NCBI GenBank assembly: GCA_013399695.1
Contig: VXAU01000808.1
Coordinates: forward strand, 26,468-90,467
DNA length: 64,000 nt
Direction: 5' to 3'
Source: Formicarius rufipectus
Taxonomy: Eukaryota > Chordata > Aves > Passeriformes > Formicariidae
Below, in pieces: positions 1 through 14,700 of the stretch. The first letter of the stretch is position 1, and the number at the start of each line of letters is the position of its first letter. The translations under genes were made by a program, and so were the position numbers. The notes beneath the pieces are model-generated. The model did not search any database, was not told where the DNA came from, and saw nothing but the letters and a program-made list of their open reading frames with translations.

Positions 1-3000
1 AATAAATATATTTCTTTAGTCAGAGGCAGTCTTCACAGGGAAGTTCTGAGCTTCATCCTTTTCTTCTGCTTTGTACACACAGCAATCTGAAGCAGAAAAA
101 GTAGTCTGTGATGAAGAGGAGTTTCACTTACTTGCTGAATACAAGTAAAGCTCTTGTTTTTGACACTGAGAAGGCTGTATGACTTGAACTTCCAATATAA
201 AATGGAACAAGTAAATTCTACCAAAGACTTGAAGGTTCAGGTGTAAATAACAGTGATATAATCTATTGGAATCATCAATACCATTTAAAGATATCAACAT
301 TTCAGAGAAGTACTTGATCTAAACTAATGATCAAAGCAGAGCAATTTTTGTTACCAGCTACCCCTTGAAAAATTTCTAGAAAATCTGTAGGTAAATTCTG
401 CACAAAATTAATTGCTCAAGTGGTAAACAAAAACAGTATGGTCAAAATTAAAAGTGAAAGGACTTTCTTTAATATCTTGTAAAACAATTGACTAGCATTG
501 GAGATGCAAACATCTGAGGCTGGAAAACATATGGAATGGGAACAATATTTTGACATGTGTGAAATATGCTGTATAATCAGTTTATTATTTATTGCTGTCA
601 TTGTGGCTAACGAGTGATGATGACTCTCCCAATATCTCATAAAATTTAGCCTTATTAGAGAAGTTTCCTTCAAACACAATTTTGTCAGATTCCCAATTTT
701 CCTACTCTCCTATTCTCCCACCATCTTTTTTTTTTCCAAAGATGCCATCTACTCAAAGGCCTCTAACTCCTTCTTGTCTGGCATCTTGTAACCAGAACCT
801 TTTCTAAGCAGCGTAGAACCTTTCTATTATCCTTGCTTAAAGCATGAAGAAAGATAGCTAATTCCACTTCTTTTTCCTTTGTGTTATTCCTTTCATTCTA
901 AGTAGTGGGGATGCAGGTCTTTGATTCTCCTGCTCTCGTCAATTTGGAGATGGCTGGACTTTGCTGCAGATCTTCAGTGCCTGAAAACACCCTGTCTTTG
1001 TCTCAGTCAATAAATACAACATGACTTTGCCTTTTGGCAAGATAAGCTTTGCTCTGGTCTCATGCAGGAAGATATTCTTTGGTCTTCTTTATGGGTCGAT
1101 GTTGACAATATTCTTCATTTCATATGTTTGTGTTCTGCCATTTCCTTCCAGAGTTGGCCTCACATCCTTATCACCTAGTGTACTTCAGATTCTCTTCTCC
1201 CCCTAACACCACCAGCACCTCTCTGTTTTCTGTCCCATGATTTAAAACCTTGCCATGATGCAAAATAAGTGACTGATCCAAATGACTGCATTGTGGCTTC
1301 TCACTTTGCAAAGCCCAACTGTTGGCTGAGGCTTGCAGCCCATCAGATGCAGGTGTAGCTCCCCTGTCTGCAGTGGGCATTGCATGGCCAGAGTAACCCC
1401 ATGTCCTGAGTGGCTGTAACTGGTGAAGCTGCTTTTGCAAGGACTTCTGTCTCCTTACATCTGATAAAAAAACCCTCTGGGTGTTAATGAGAAGACTTGC
1501 GCTTTCTCTGGGCTCTTTCCATCATGTAGCTTGATGAAGTGATTCTTTCTTGGACTCAGGGGCTTCCAAATCTTGTCATTCCATAAAAGAGCAGTCACCG
1601 GGGTTTTTTTGTGTGCAGGCATTGAAGTTTCTAGTCTCTGTAAATTATTATTCTGATGTGCATCACTTTGTTGCTGCAAGACTGAAAAGGGGGAAGAGAT
1701 GTATAGCAGCATAAATTTCTTGATAAGGCCCTACTTAGTGGGCTGTAAAATATTCATGTAATGAAAGTCATCTTTGATATATACCATCCCTCTGCACAGT
1801 TCATATTGCTCCTTAAGCAGTAAGGAGAATGGTTTTCAGTTCTATTTCTCTGGAAAATCAAGACAAAAAATGCCTATGTGAATATGTGTTCCAAGGCCAC
1901 CTCTTCCCTCAAATTCGATATGCATAGGAGAAAAACAGCCACACAGGGTCTGGGGCTAGCTTAAAAGGGAGTTTATCTGATGTCAGTTCATAGTTCATAT
2001 TGGGAGTCTTAAGAAAGTTTAGAAATTTTGTAGGAATCTAGAGGTACTACTCTTCAGATTGCCCAAAGAAAGTTAATTCCTTAACTGACATCAGGAATGA
2101 CCACTGGGTGTGAAAAGGCTGGAAACTGTTACAGCTTAACAGTCCTTTTTGCCAGGTCTCAGACTGTGTATCTCATTTTTGAAACACAGAGGTTGCAAGA
2201 GTCTTGAACTCAGTTTTCATGGTTTCAAAATTTATTGCTTCATTTGTAAAAGAAAGAAAATATGACTAAAAATCTGATATCTCCTGAAGAAAAGCAGTGA
2301 AAACCCCAAATATTTCTATGCAGCCATTGAAGGACTCTATTTTATACCTTTTTGCTTTCTCAGTTACCCATCCCAGCACCTACTTCAGCTCAAAGTGATG
2401 TATGAGAAATAGGGTAAGGGAATGATAATATACTGCCATTGCTGCACACTCTTACACAAAACGTCTTATCAAAATTATTACTCCTGTTTGACCTGTGACT
2501 TAGAAAGATAAGTCCAGGAGTCTCGTTTGAACAGAGGACATTGCCTGGCTTTATCCTTATGTAGTTATCATTGATGTTATCCATGTACTGAACAAATTCT
2601 ATTTTCTCCATGATCTGCCTTTTTCTCAGCTCCACAACTATGGATGTGGCAAACAGTGTATCTTGACTAATTCTCTGTCCATGCTAACATCTTCATTGTC
2701 CACTATTAACCTTCAATTTAAAATCTAATTATTTTCAACTGGTTATGTTTCTGTTTTTTTTCTCTTTTTTTTTTAATTCCCCCCCCACCCTAGGTTTTAA
2801 ATGTTTGCTACTACATTTTTAGGTTTTTGCTTTCAGTTTGACAATTTTTCAGAGACTAACCTTTTTCATTTCCATGTAACGTCCATAGGTTCTCTAGTTT
2901 CCCTAGCTTTAACAAAAATACCCCATTTAAAGATGATGTGAAGAATTTTATTTAGTGGTTAAAGAAATTGATAAAGTTTACCAGGTTTACCAGTTGTCTC

Positions 3001-3379
3001 TCTTGAAATGAAAGAAATCCACCTTGGTTCAATACCAGTGTGTTATTCAGTTTACTCCACAACTGCTATGTGTCTGTGTTGTAGACATTTTTACTTCCAT
3101 TTCTCTTGTTGCAAAAGACCATTGCAAAAGCATTGGAGTTATGTTTATCTTAATTCATGAACATTTGTGAAATATCTCCAAAACTCTCCGGATGTCAGAG
3201 TTAGTAGAAACATCACATTATGAAAGATTGACTTTTTAATGAAGATACTTAGGTGACTGTTGAACTAAGTATGAGACTATGGAAATAGAATTTCAGTTAA
3301 ATATTTTTTTTTAATAAGTCCTATGCTTTTCATGTTGCACAGAAATGCAGAGAAAAACCTGATAATGAGTGCTGCTTTG
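1..3379. other. Single-copy AT-rich DNA, no gene seen
   Basis: I see no exon, RNA gene or recognisable transposable element. Open frames are short (under about 90 codons), have no domain I recognise and occur on both strands, as expected by chance in AT-rich DNA. The only simple-sequence feature is a T-rich run followed by a C run near 2752-2790. The segment could be intergenic or intronic; nothing decides between them. Confidence 0.6.
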
Positions 3380-3544
3380 AAAAAAAAAGCCAACACAACC
3401 AAAAAACAAACAACAACAAAACAAACAAAAAAACAAAAGAAAGAAACAACAACAAAAAAACAAAACCACACAAACCAAAAAACCGCACCAATCCCCCCCC
3501 CATACACACAACCAAAAAACTCCCTCAAAACCCCCACAAAACCA
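3380..3544 (+). repeat. A/C-only low-complexity tract
   Basis: About 165 bp in which the plus strand is almost wholly A and C: CAAA, CAAAA and CAACAA units with a run of C near 3492-3500. The minus strand reads as T/G. Open frames crossing it encode runs of Phe, Val and Cys on one strand or Lys, Thr and Gln on the other; these are products of composition, not proteins. It is one of ten similar tracts in the window. Confidence 0.9.
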
Positions 3545-6500
3545 TATGTGAATATAACATTAATCAGAACGTCTGAGAAAGGTCACAAGAAAGAGATTTG
3601 GAATCCAAGGTCAACACAAAGAAAAACAAATGGAAATCTTAGCCCAGGACTTCAGTGTTGAGAAGGAATGCATCTTGGTACAAAGTGCTGCTACTGTTTC
3701 CTTTGTAGCCTTTTCTTCTTCTTGTCATGACTGCATTAGCTGCCACTTTACTGAAGTGTTTGTACTCCAAATACAAACATTGCAATTCTCATCTGGCATT
3801 CATTTATGTGAGTCAGGACCAAATCTTTATGACCCTATATAACCCCATGAGCTCTGACTCAGGCCTAACATGCTTAATATTTCCATAACTCTTCCTGATG
3901 TATACCTTTATAAGTACTGATAGTTATCTTATGCTCGCTAAGAGTTTCTCTGAAAGCATATGCTCCATTGCGATTTTTAAATTACTAAAAACAGAATGAC
4001 TTTGCATCTGAGAAATTAAAATGTATCCTTAATGCATCTGAGCCGGATCTGGGATAGGTAAAATGTGCTGTGTATGATGGATGGATTTTTAATCTACCTT
4101 CCCTATCTACTTTGTGGGCACCTTTTCCAACAGGGATGCTGCTGAGCAAACTGGCTTTCATCCACCAAACCACTTAAGCTCATACTCATCCTGGGACATA
4201 TGAATCTTTTCACGGAGATATATGAATAAAAAGGAAGCACTGCTCTTTTGAGCCACCAGTCCTGAAAACCTCATGGGGAGAACAGGGAACCATTTCTGGA
4301 AAAACAATTAAAAGTACTATTACATCTTGGTACTTCAACAGTTCAGTACTGAAGAACATATCTCAATGCCTGCTGAAACTGGCAGGATTATAGGTAGCTG
4401 CTCTAGAGCTACCCAGCATTCAAAACAGTTAGGAATGGAGAGGAATTGTATGTTCATTACTGAATGGAAGATGTTGGTGTCATTGTCAATGATAAGAAAT
4501 AGACCCCACACACAAATCCCCAGTTTCCAGAAAGGCACACTGCTGCTTCTTTGACCATCTGCATCCCTGTCTCTGGTGCACTTCATCCCAACATGCTTGT
4601 TCAAGCTAAACTGCTGTAACTCTGAGGGCAGCTTTCCCCACAGAGAGTGGGAAGCTCAGGAGGCAGATCTTGGCAGCATGTAGGTGTAGCAAATGCATTG
4701 CTGAGAGGAAGGCAAGGACACTGTTACACTCCTCATGTTTCTGCTCACTCACATTTCCTCACAAAGGTGCACCTTGTTGTATTGAACTAGTGGTAATGTT
4801 CTGGCTTTGACTAGCATCAAAAGCTACCATCATCGCTCTGTGTTGTTCCTAAGAGCACCTATACTGACAAAGTGCCAGTGTGAAAATCAGTTTGGGAAGC
4901 AACTACACTTACTCTTACCTATATAAGCAGCTGCTTCTGGAGAATGGGCAGCAAATGAGGGTCAAGAAAGTGAGGAAATCTGGGAAGAAGATCACAGCCC
5001 AACTTCCAGTGATTTAGTCCCAAGTGCTCAGCCAAATCTTGGAAGGCTGTAGGATGAAAACAGTTCAGTTTTCTCCCAAAGTCCTGAAAATAAAAATAAA
5101 GATGTACCTTGAAATTGAGGTTGGAAAACAGCTGGAGTTCAGAAAACAGCTTGAGTTCCTCCAGTATATTTAGGAAAACTGCTTTAAGGAAGAACACTTG
5201 TACATGGCAGGACTCTATCAGCAGGTAGGTGAGAGTATTCTGTAATATTACAGCAAGCCAGACAACGAGGCTTTGTCACCTTAATTACCAAATAGATGGT
5301 GGTAACACTCTTTTATGAATAGATACAGATAACTACCTCCAGGAATTTTAGTCAGCTGAATATTATTGTTTTAAAGAGGATCTTTTTTCTTTTACTGATC
5401 TGTGAGAAAAATGTATTTTGTGTTATTGTAATCTAAAACTTTTTGATGCTAACCTTCAAAAAGACATGTTAGAGTATTTCTGGTCCAGGCTCTAAAAATC
5501 CTCTTGAGATTGTTACTCATGATTTGTGTTCCGTGATGACCTCAATACATTTTATTGATGTTTCTCCTTTATCAATGAGATAATTTTCTACTCCAGTCCA
5601 ACAGGTCCTACTATTAGTAAGGTTTTGCACTCAGTATTTTTTTGTCTTTTCCATTAAATTCTTAGTCTTACCAACTAAGATGGTGGAAAGAGTAGGATCT
5701 CAGTTGATGAAATTAGTAGTAGTCCCAGCAGAGAAGCAGGATGAATCATACCTAGGCCAACTCCAATTAACACTTCTCTGATCACCTCTTAAAAGTACTC
5801 AGTGTTGTTTCTGTTTTTTTAAAGGGGCATAATATATGTGGATGTGTCTCTGTCCTGTGCTGGCCTGCATGGTGGAGTCAGGAACTGGGATGGAAGAGGT
5901 CTTGACATCTCTGTGGCTACGGTGCTGGGAATAAATTTGTTCTCAGGGCTGCAGCTTGACAGGAAGGGACAGGGAAAATCTGGTGTCCTGACGAAACTTT
6001 AGGAAAAAAATAACATCCTTATTTTTTGTCAGAGCGCCAAGATGGTCCCTGTGCTCTGGGACTATCAAGCCAAGCTGGACATCTTGTATGGAGATTCATC
6101 TGATAGAATGAGCATGACTACATCAGAGTTAGTCACTCCAGGCTTGCATCACAGCTCACAGGGAGAAATGAGTACTTCCAAGGGCATGATTTGTTTTTTT
6201 CTAAAGGAGTTATCCAAAAACAGATTGTGTGAATTGTGCTGCAGATATGTCCAGGTTTCTCTGCTGAACGAGCTAGCTCATTCCCATTTCCCTAACATCA
6301 GAAAAAAATTGTAACGTCTATTATCAATCTCTACTGTAACAATTCAGGCTTCCTTCTTGCTTTCCCCTGTGGTCCCAAGAAAGCAGGTCACGAGATACTC
6401 AGAAACAAAGCTTCAAGTACCAGAAACTTTTATCATGTCCCTGTGTCTTCTACATAAAATGAATGCTTTTTTCCCCTCAACTTTTTCTCACAGGACATGT

Positions 6501-7320
6501 TTCTTAATTTCTTATCACTTTCACTGTTTTGAATAACCTTCTCCAGCTTGCCTTCAACATTTAATATATTCTATACTGATTCAATAACTCAAGCTAGTAT
6601 CTCCTATTTTTCACATGACACCCTCTAATTCAGTTATGTCCTTTTACAATAAACATTGAGCCTCTATAAATATTGAGTCTCATAATAGATTTTGAGATAT
6701 ACAAATCTCTGGTCTTTTCTCATGAATCTATATTCATACAAAATTTCAAACATGAAGACAAATTGAAAAACTCAATTATTCCTTCTGTGCTTGGCGCTTG
6801 TACAGTTGCAGTGATGACACTGCCAGTTCAGCAGAGAGGAGGCAAAATAAGACCATTATTAGCGGCTTTGACTTAAAATGTCTTCCAGGATACTTGGGTT
6901 TAAATTTACATCTAAAGGAGTAGGAAGATTTACATTACAACCATTAGATCTCTGTGAGGAACTTCTACTCTCTGGGCATCTATGATTTTTCTAGTTCTTA
7001 GTTAATGAATACAGATAGATTTAGTACTAGCGGTAACGAAGACACAGAGAGCTGTAGGGTAATGAAAAGGAGGAAACAGTTTCACACAATTTCTGTGAAT
7101 CAAAAAATGTATGTGGATGTTCATAGACTCAGGTGGAGCAGAAAACTATGGAGCTCAGTAAAAATAAATGTTGCTGGATTATCCCTCCTAAAAAATTCCT
7201 TCTGAGAACAAACACTAGTCAGAAAATGTGGTGATCAATTCATAATTTATGGCATGGAAGGAGTCCTGCCAGAAATGAGCTGGTGATGGGAATCATCCAG
7301 AAAATGATAATGCTTTAAAC
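3545..7320. other. Single-copy AT-rich DNA, no gene seen
   Basis: No coding exon or known repeat is recognised. A small imperfect tandem duplication lies at 5124-5159. The stretch around 5820-6060 is slightly richer in G/C and contains an AATAAA (near 5930), but no LTR ends or open frame with a recognisable product could be tied to it. Confidence 0.55.
5124..5159 (+). repeat. 18-bp imperfect tandem duplication
   Basis: Two adjacent 18-bp units, GAAAACAGCTGGAGTTCA and GAAAACAGCTTGAGTTCC, differ at two positions. This is probably a replication-slippage duplication with no implied function. Confidence 0.8.
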
Positions 7321-7625
7321 TGATGTGTTTAATGTTGTTTTAAGTGTCTTTTTGCCCTGCCACAGCTTCTTCTTCCCAGAAACACCCTCTGCATGCTCGG
7401 AGGGGCAGGAGGAAATTGCAAGACCTTGTTACCTGAAATACCCTCCTACTGAAATGCAAATTCCACAACTTCCTTTGGCCCAGAGCCAGACCCCCCCACC
7501 TTGTCCCTTAGCAGTGGGTTTGGAACTCTCCAAAGTCTATTTAAACCCTTGATCCACCAATAAACTTACTGTTTTGTCCCTGTCTCACTGGTGGATGCTG
7601 TGTGTCCCTTCTCTGGGGCTTACAG
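7321..7625 (+). mobile_element. LTR-like segment (possible ERV LTR, ends uncertain)
   Basis: The 3' part has the order expected of a retroviral LTR: a TATA-like TATTTAAA at 7538-7545, an AATAAA polyadenylation signal at 7559-7564, then a T/G/C-rich U5-like stretch with TGTCCCTGTCTCACTGG and a likely end at ...CTTACA near 7625. The base composition (C-rich upstream part, CCCCCCC at 7492-7498) also differs from its surroundings. I could not find a target-site duplication. The 5' boundary is a guess from the first TG after TTTAAAC, and no clear primer-binding site follows. It could be a decayed gammaretrovirus-type LTR or a chance promoter/polyA arrangement. No retroviral gene is visible downstream. 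Confidence 0.45.
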
Positions 7626-8691
7626 GGGACCACGTGGTGGGGGGGAGGGCAGGCAGAACCCACAATTATTCTCCTAGTTATGAACTAAGTCTCCAGGACA
7701 GGAGGATAATCCATGCCGAAGCAGACCTCATTTCTACAAACACAGCACCTACGAGGCTTAAAGAATCCCCTTCGGGATTAAGAAAATCCCTCCAAAATTC
7801 TAGCCATGGATCAATGTTATTTTGCCCTTCTCTTACACAGAGCCATGGTGTTGCTCGCCATGGGACAAAGGCTCTGAAAGCTCTTTAGAGATACAGAGTG
7901 ACAGAAAGGTTACTCTTTTGCTGGACATTACTTGTTCACCTGTCTAAACTCCTCTGTGGGCCTGAAAAGGGGAGAAAAGCACTGATTAATTTTCCTAAAA
8001 TTTTCTGGATTGTAAGTAGATCTTTGTTGTATTTTAAATTGAGGCCCTAACTCTTTGAAGTAAGCCTGGGTAATTCTTTTTCTGTAGTCTGATTTGGGTG
8101 TTTCTCACAGGTGCTTCTCTCCAGTCCAAAACCAATCTGGTTTTAAACTGTTGCTGTTCTTAGTAAGCTCTCTCTGTGGACCAGTGCAGCACATGGCATA
8201 AAAGTGCAGTGTGAGAAAAAAAGTGAGCTTTTAATTTTTGTGTCTGTGGCTCATACCACATCGCATGCAATATGAGAAACATTAACCACCAAGAACATGT
8301 TCAGGCAAGGCTGAAACATCAAAAGAGGCAGTCAGATGATGGCCAGACTTTCCCTGACTTGTCTCAGCTCCCGTTATTCAATGCAAATGAGGTAATTTCA
8401 CATATGGAGATAGTGGTGTGATCCTACCTCACCTCTTAATCTTCTTTCAGGGAGTCAAAGGGAGACAAATATTTTGAGAAACCTGGTACCTTGATAGTAA
8501 TCACTAACTATCACAGTGTAGCACTACAGGGTAATCACTTGTATGTGCAGGCCTGAGCTAAATCATCTTTTCTCTCTTCATAAGGAATGGAGCACAGTCA
8601 ACAAATGTGAAGGAGGAGGATCTGAGAAATGAGCACTCTCCTGCTGATTGGTGAAAGAGAAGTGCACTAGGAAATGAGAATGCAGAGAACT
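7626..8691. other. Sequence downstream of LTR-like segment, no gene seen
   Basis: No recognisable gene. A frame reading from the LTR-like segment to about 7888 has no recognisable retroviral motif. If the preceding LTR-like call is right, part of 7626-7890 could be decayed internal sequence, but nothing in it confirms this. Confidence 0.45.
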
Positions 8692-8776
8692 CAAACCAAA
8701 AAAAAAAAACCTCAAAAAGCATAAAAAAAAATCCCAACCAAACAAGCAAACAAACAAAAAAACCCCAAACAAAAAG
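8692..8776 (+). repeat. A/C-only low-complexity tract
   Basis: About 85 bp of A-runs with CAAA, CCAAA and AACCCC units on the plus strand, interrupted by a few G or T bases. It is of the same type as the tract at 3380. Minus-strand open frames through it give Phe-rich pseudo-proteins. Confidence 0.9.
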
Positions 8777-11700
8777 TAAAACATAACCAAATTAAGCTGA
8801 ATTGCTTAGAGCAACAAAGTCCTATTCCCCTTTCATTCCCCAGGAACTGCAGCAAATAAAATTAGTGGGAAGCAGAGACAAACAAAATAGATACTTTGGT
8901 CCAGATTTCTCCTTGCAAGAAGTGTGGTGTTCAAAGCACAGTGCTTGCTTTTTAAATTTGTGATCTCACTGACTCATTACATTAGTTTTTCTGTTCAACC
9001 TGTTCCTTGTTCATCCCTCTCAAGATCCAAGGCATGCCTGTTCTTCCCAAGTACATGATTCTCTTTTCTTTCCTAAGACCTTTTTTTCTTTTTCCTAGTG
9101 ATAACCTGTATTGTGATCTCTTCATATGGCTGATATTAGGGAGTCAGGTTTTCCCTATGGTGCCCAAACAGACATTTTCAGGGTGTCAGATGGAACCAAT
9201 ATAGTTAAAGAATAACAGAAAAAATTGAGGATTATTTATGTTTTTACAGCCTTTAGCCATGTCTCCATATGTTTCAACATCTGTTGTTTAGTAGACATTA
9301 AATGCTGCTTGAGTAGTGAGATAAGTTCATGGGTTATATTTGTACTTTAACCAAAGAGGCATATGCTTTTATATGTATTTTAGAATTCATGGATGCACTT
9401 AGTCAATAACAAATCATGTTGGACCATCTGCTATTTAAAAGCTCCTCAGTGTCTTATGGTGAGGTTTTTATCAGTCTTATGTCATTTGGAAAAAAAAATC
9501 TGTCTGCCTAAAGCGAGTTTCTTGAAGATTTCATTAAATGCTGATTTAAAGCAAGGGATATATGGGTTACCATGATGACAGCTATCAGTGATTGCTGATA
9601 GGTAGAGTAACAGTGAGATGAGTTACTAAAATGCACTTGAAAGAGCCCAACTTCTTGGGCTTTCTTTCCACCTAGTAGAGGTGAAACTGTTGATTCTGCA
9701 GTAGAGTTGATTTTTCTTCTTCCTGTAGGGGCTTCTGATGATGGAAGATGTTTGTTGCAGTATCTCTCTATCTGATGAAATTAACAGCTTCATAAGCGTG
9801 ACTATTAGCCAAGATGACTCGCACTGAATGATGGTTACAGAAGAGCAGCCTGAGGACTACGTGGAATGCCATTCACCAGGCTTTGTTCCTAGAACCAGAG
9901 AGAGCTAGAAATGGCCAAGGCAACCAGGATGTATCTGCATTACAAGCCACCACCACCAAATGCTGAGGTGGTGTCAGGAGAGGTTTCCCCAAATATCAGA
10001 CAAAGAGGTCACTCCACAGCCTTCTAGCATATTTTTGCATACAGGGAGGATTTTTATTCTAAGTAACTGTGTATGCCTTATGTTCACAGCATTCTTAGGG
10101 CTTTTGTAGAAAAGCTCACTTTGCATCATACTACATCACCTGCTAATTAGAATGTCTAGGAGGATTTTCACATTTTTTTTCTGAAGTAATGCAATAAATA
10201 ATAATTTGAAATATAGCACTCTTTTTCTTTTCAAAAACAGTAGTGGTGGATAAATGGGGAATGGTGTGTTAATGGGGAATAATTTTGGAACTCAAAACCA
10301 AAGTAGATGGAGACACTAATCTGCCATATCATACAACTGACCTGCCTATTTTTTCCAATTGGATTTTTTTCTAAATAAATCACATTTCTGTGCCTCCAAA
10401 ACTTAGATAGAAGGTGACATCCCTCCCAGCTAAACATTTTTTTAAATTAAGGTCAGGTTCTGTTTCTGTTCTTGCATTTCTGGGATGTGTGGTACCTTCA
10501 TTGGGAACCGAATCAGACATTTTTATGGATTTTTGCAAGATTTACAGCTGAAGCTAAACAATATGTCTCTGGTATTAAGCAGAATTTGAAGGACACTGTA
10601 AACTGGTAGAAGGGATATTTGACATCCAGTAATCAGTAGGTTACATTTTCAAAAGTAATTAAGAATGTAGATTCTGTCTTGCTAACTACTACGAAAACAT
10701 GTTAGATTCAAACATATAAATGCAATATATAATTTAAGAACTGCTGCTAATTGTTGAGTCCCTTCATAAACATGCATTTGTGCAACATAATATGAATTTA
10801 AATTTATACTGATCCTAGATGTCCAAGAATGGACCTTATTATTGAAAGACTTGTGTGATCATTGGAAAAACATTTTGAAATGTTTAGAACAATGCTAGCT
10901 TACTTATTAATTGGGAGTATCATTCTTGAAATCTGATGACAGAACTTTATTTTCTGTAATGTGTGTATAGTCTATGCATCTTCTACAAAATATTTGAGCA
11001 GATAATTCCCAGTCTTATGTTTTTGGCATAAGTTCAAGAGTCTGAAAGCCTCAGGAGAACCATGAGCTGGGGTTCCAGTTTCCTGTTTCATGAAATGGTA
11101 ATTATTTTAAGCCAACTTGTTATAATATATAGTTGTATTTTAGGTGAGATACAGTCATTTTACATTTAGAGATAAAGAGTATGACTGTCCCACTTCCTGA
11201 AAAAAAATTGTCCTTATTTGAGTCATCCACTGTCAGTTCTCAAATGGACTGGAAGTGTCTTGTCTAAATATTTTTGAAATTATTAATATCGTATAATTTA
11301 AGATTAAATTTTACTTTTACAGAGCTCTTCAGTATCTCACCATTGTGACTCTATTAACCAAAAATCAACATTTAACTAATTTTGTACTTATTCTTACTTC
11401 CTTTTTAGGTCTTTTGGAGCCATGAGCTTGAAGGGAAATGAGAATTCTGGTTTCTGCCGATTTATCCCTACAGATTCCAGAGCCTAAAGGCATTCTGAAG
11501 TGTTTTAGATAATGAAAAGAAGGAAGGAGCTTGGCAAGGAAGGGCTACATGAAAGTGGTTGCAGTATAAATGTTCAAGAAAAGGAATGAGCACTAAGAAC
11601 TTGATATGGTGGCTAAAGGCAGAGTAAAAGAAAGCATCTGTTAGTTTGGACAGTGTCAGAGAAGGTCAGTGTGAGAAGAGCTGGGGCAAAGACCAGTCAG

Positions 11701-14700
11701 TTCGCAGTTGTTTCAGCCACATCTCAGCCATGTTAAGGTCAAGAAAGACTCCATACTTGGACAGCAGCCTCTTGTGATTCTCCATGGTAAGAGCTTCTCA
11801 GAAAAATAGGTCCAAATTCCAGGGACATTTCGGCACAAAAATACACATCCAATCTAAGCCACTTTGGCCTACCTGATGTTGATTGGCATTGTGCATGGAG
11901 GCTTTGAAAGCCATGCATTTCTCATTACCTTGACTTTCCAGAAACTGTACCAAAGGTCATTAAGGCACAATAAAGGCCAATACTGAAATTTTCTATGAGG
12001 AATGCAGGACCACACTGAAACAGAGGTCAACAAAACAAAAGTACGATGTTTAAAGTTCCATAAATTCATTGAGGTAATATTTAATTTTTAGTCAAGTAGA
12101 CACTGCAAATACTGCAAGAAATACGTTGTGTGAGGAATAATAGTTTTCCCAGCAGTACTCACCATTATGATGAAGAGAAGAATTTCTTAAGAGACAGAGG
12201 ATTTTTTGTCCTTTGATTCCCACATTGCTTATTTCTATGTTGCTGAGAACTGGAACATACAGTTTCTTGCACACTGTGAGCTGAAAGCTAATTTATCATG
12301 ATTTTATCATGACTTGTGATTTAGGAAAGAATTTGTTAGTGATACATTCTGCAAGACTGATAAAAATGGTAATATTTAGAACATTAATATTAAAGTATGT
12401 AGAACAGTTTTCAGAAGAAAACAAAACTAAACAAATGTACTTCTCTGCCCCATAATTATGTGTGAAAAAATACTTCCCTGTTTTGAATAACTTCTTCCCA
12501 TGAGTGCAGGATATGCTGAGAACTGAAAGCATGAACATTTGCTAACAGAATTCAGCAAATGCTGCAGCCTGTTTTTAACTATTTCCCTGATAAGCACATA
12601 TGCAGCTTTGACTGCTTTGAGTTTCCAAATCAGCACAGAATATTTCCCTGTACAGAATAATTCACCTGTTTTTCAGAGCTAGAGAGTAAATATTGACAAT
12701 TTACAGGAGTTTACATATGCTTGCCAGTTGTTGCATTTGTATCAGTGAAAACACGACCTGAGTGGAAGACAGTAAAAATAACCATCTTGACTACTACAGA
12801 CTTTAAGTTGTTCTTTTAGAGGCCATGGATCTTTGTTAAGAGAGGACAGAGACTCAACAGCTGCATAAATGCATTATCTGTCACTGAAAACTTCACACCA
12901 AGGTCATTATGATTCTGTTAGTCTATACTAGGATATTAGGATTTTATTGCTTTGTATTCTTCATGGCAGATTTATTTTAAAAATTCAGCAATATAATTTA
13001 GTTTGATGTTTCAGAAATAATGATATAGACATGCATAAGCTGGGACTTGTAACAATCCTCCATATTGACAGAACTGTCCCCACTCCATTAACAAGAATTT
13101 TCCATGGATACAGAAAAATTACAAGAGTTTTGAGCCACAAGAAAATGTGTTGAAAAAACCAGACACTGTAAGGATGCCAGGAAACAAAACTTGCATTATA
13201 TTGGGGGAAATGTGCAAGAGAAATAAGGCAGGAAGATGTGTGTGGATTTTGTAAACTTTATAATATAATCTGTCCAGGTCGATATGAGGGGAGAATTTCT
13301 AACACAGTTTTCACTCAAAGCACATGTCTTCTCCTGGTTCTTCTTAGTTCTGCTGTAAACAAAGTGTAAAGGATCCCTAATTCTATGTTCTGGACCATCC
13401 TTCAACAATTTTTTCCCCCATTGCCATCTATGTCCTTGACCTTTCATCTTTCTTTGAACTGATTAATCCACTTGTATGATTAACTATTGAGTGTCAGTCA
13501 TAAGTGGCTCACAAGTATTCCTTTTCCCTAATTCATAACCCTTGATGTCATTCCTTCATTTTGTCTCTCTGTCTGACATATATTCCAGCTATTAGATTGT
13601 ATTTAACATGGACTGGATAAAACTGCTGATATTTTTCTAAGACTTTGCTTCCTCCCACTGATTCTGACAGTTTATATTAATATAACATTCCCGTTACTGG
13701 ACCTGTACTTAGTTTTATCTCCCTGATGACTAATATCTAAACTATTACTGTCCATATTTAATTTTAAGGGGTCTAATCTTGCATTTAGACAGCACATATG
13801 TAAATCTCAACCAGAACCTTGTCATACTGTTTTCTTTAATCTCTTACTTCTGCTTTGGTTCCTCCATGTGCTCAGCAACAAGAGGCAAACATTTTTTTTT
13901 TTTTGTCTATGCATTTATTTAAATCAAAGCCTAATATGTGAAGAGAGGTTGCCTCAGAAGACAATGAGGATAGGTACTGAGATTCAGTGCTTTGCCTCTC
14001 TCAAAAGAGGAAAAGAAAGAAAGGGCAGAGAAAGAAGAGGTATAAACAGCTCATGAAACGTTCCTTAGTGATCATCAGTGATTGCTCACAGGGCAAATCA
14101 CTGTTCTTGTCTATGTTCTTGGGGTCCCCCTTGCAGATCTTGTCTGTTTCTTTCTTAATGAGTTGCTCATGCGGTATCACATCCACTCGTGTCCACTGGT
14201 CTTGTATCCACTTGAGCCTGTTGCAACACCTACAAGGGCTGTTCATAGAAGTTTAGAAATCAGCTATGAGAGAAACAGTTCACAGCAGAGACAGAAGGAT
14301 TTAATTAAAACTGTGTCTGACTAATCAGACAGTATTTGAATGAATCCCAGTTCTTCACATAGACTGGAATCCTGGAATTTACAGCCTTTAAGGGGAAAGC
14401 TCAACAACACATTGCTGGATGATTTTGTGGTTTGCTGGTTGCACCTCCCTGTCCCCAGAGATTATAGGAGATTTCACAAACACAGTGGTAATGTAGGGGG
14501 GCATGTGTCATTACACTGTTGGCAGTTCTGCCCAGGAACTAACTGGAGATGAACAATAGAAAGCATCATTACTCTGAATTCGAAAAATTACTGCTTCTGA
14601 AAATATAACTTGTGGAAGACTTAATTACCACATGTAATTCTTAATGGAAATTCAACCTACTTGCAGACTGCTGGAGAGTACAGAATGCACAGTCCATCGT

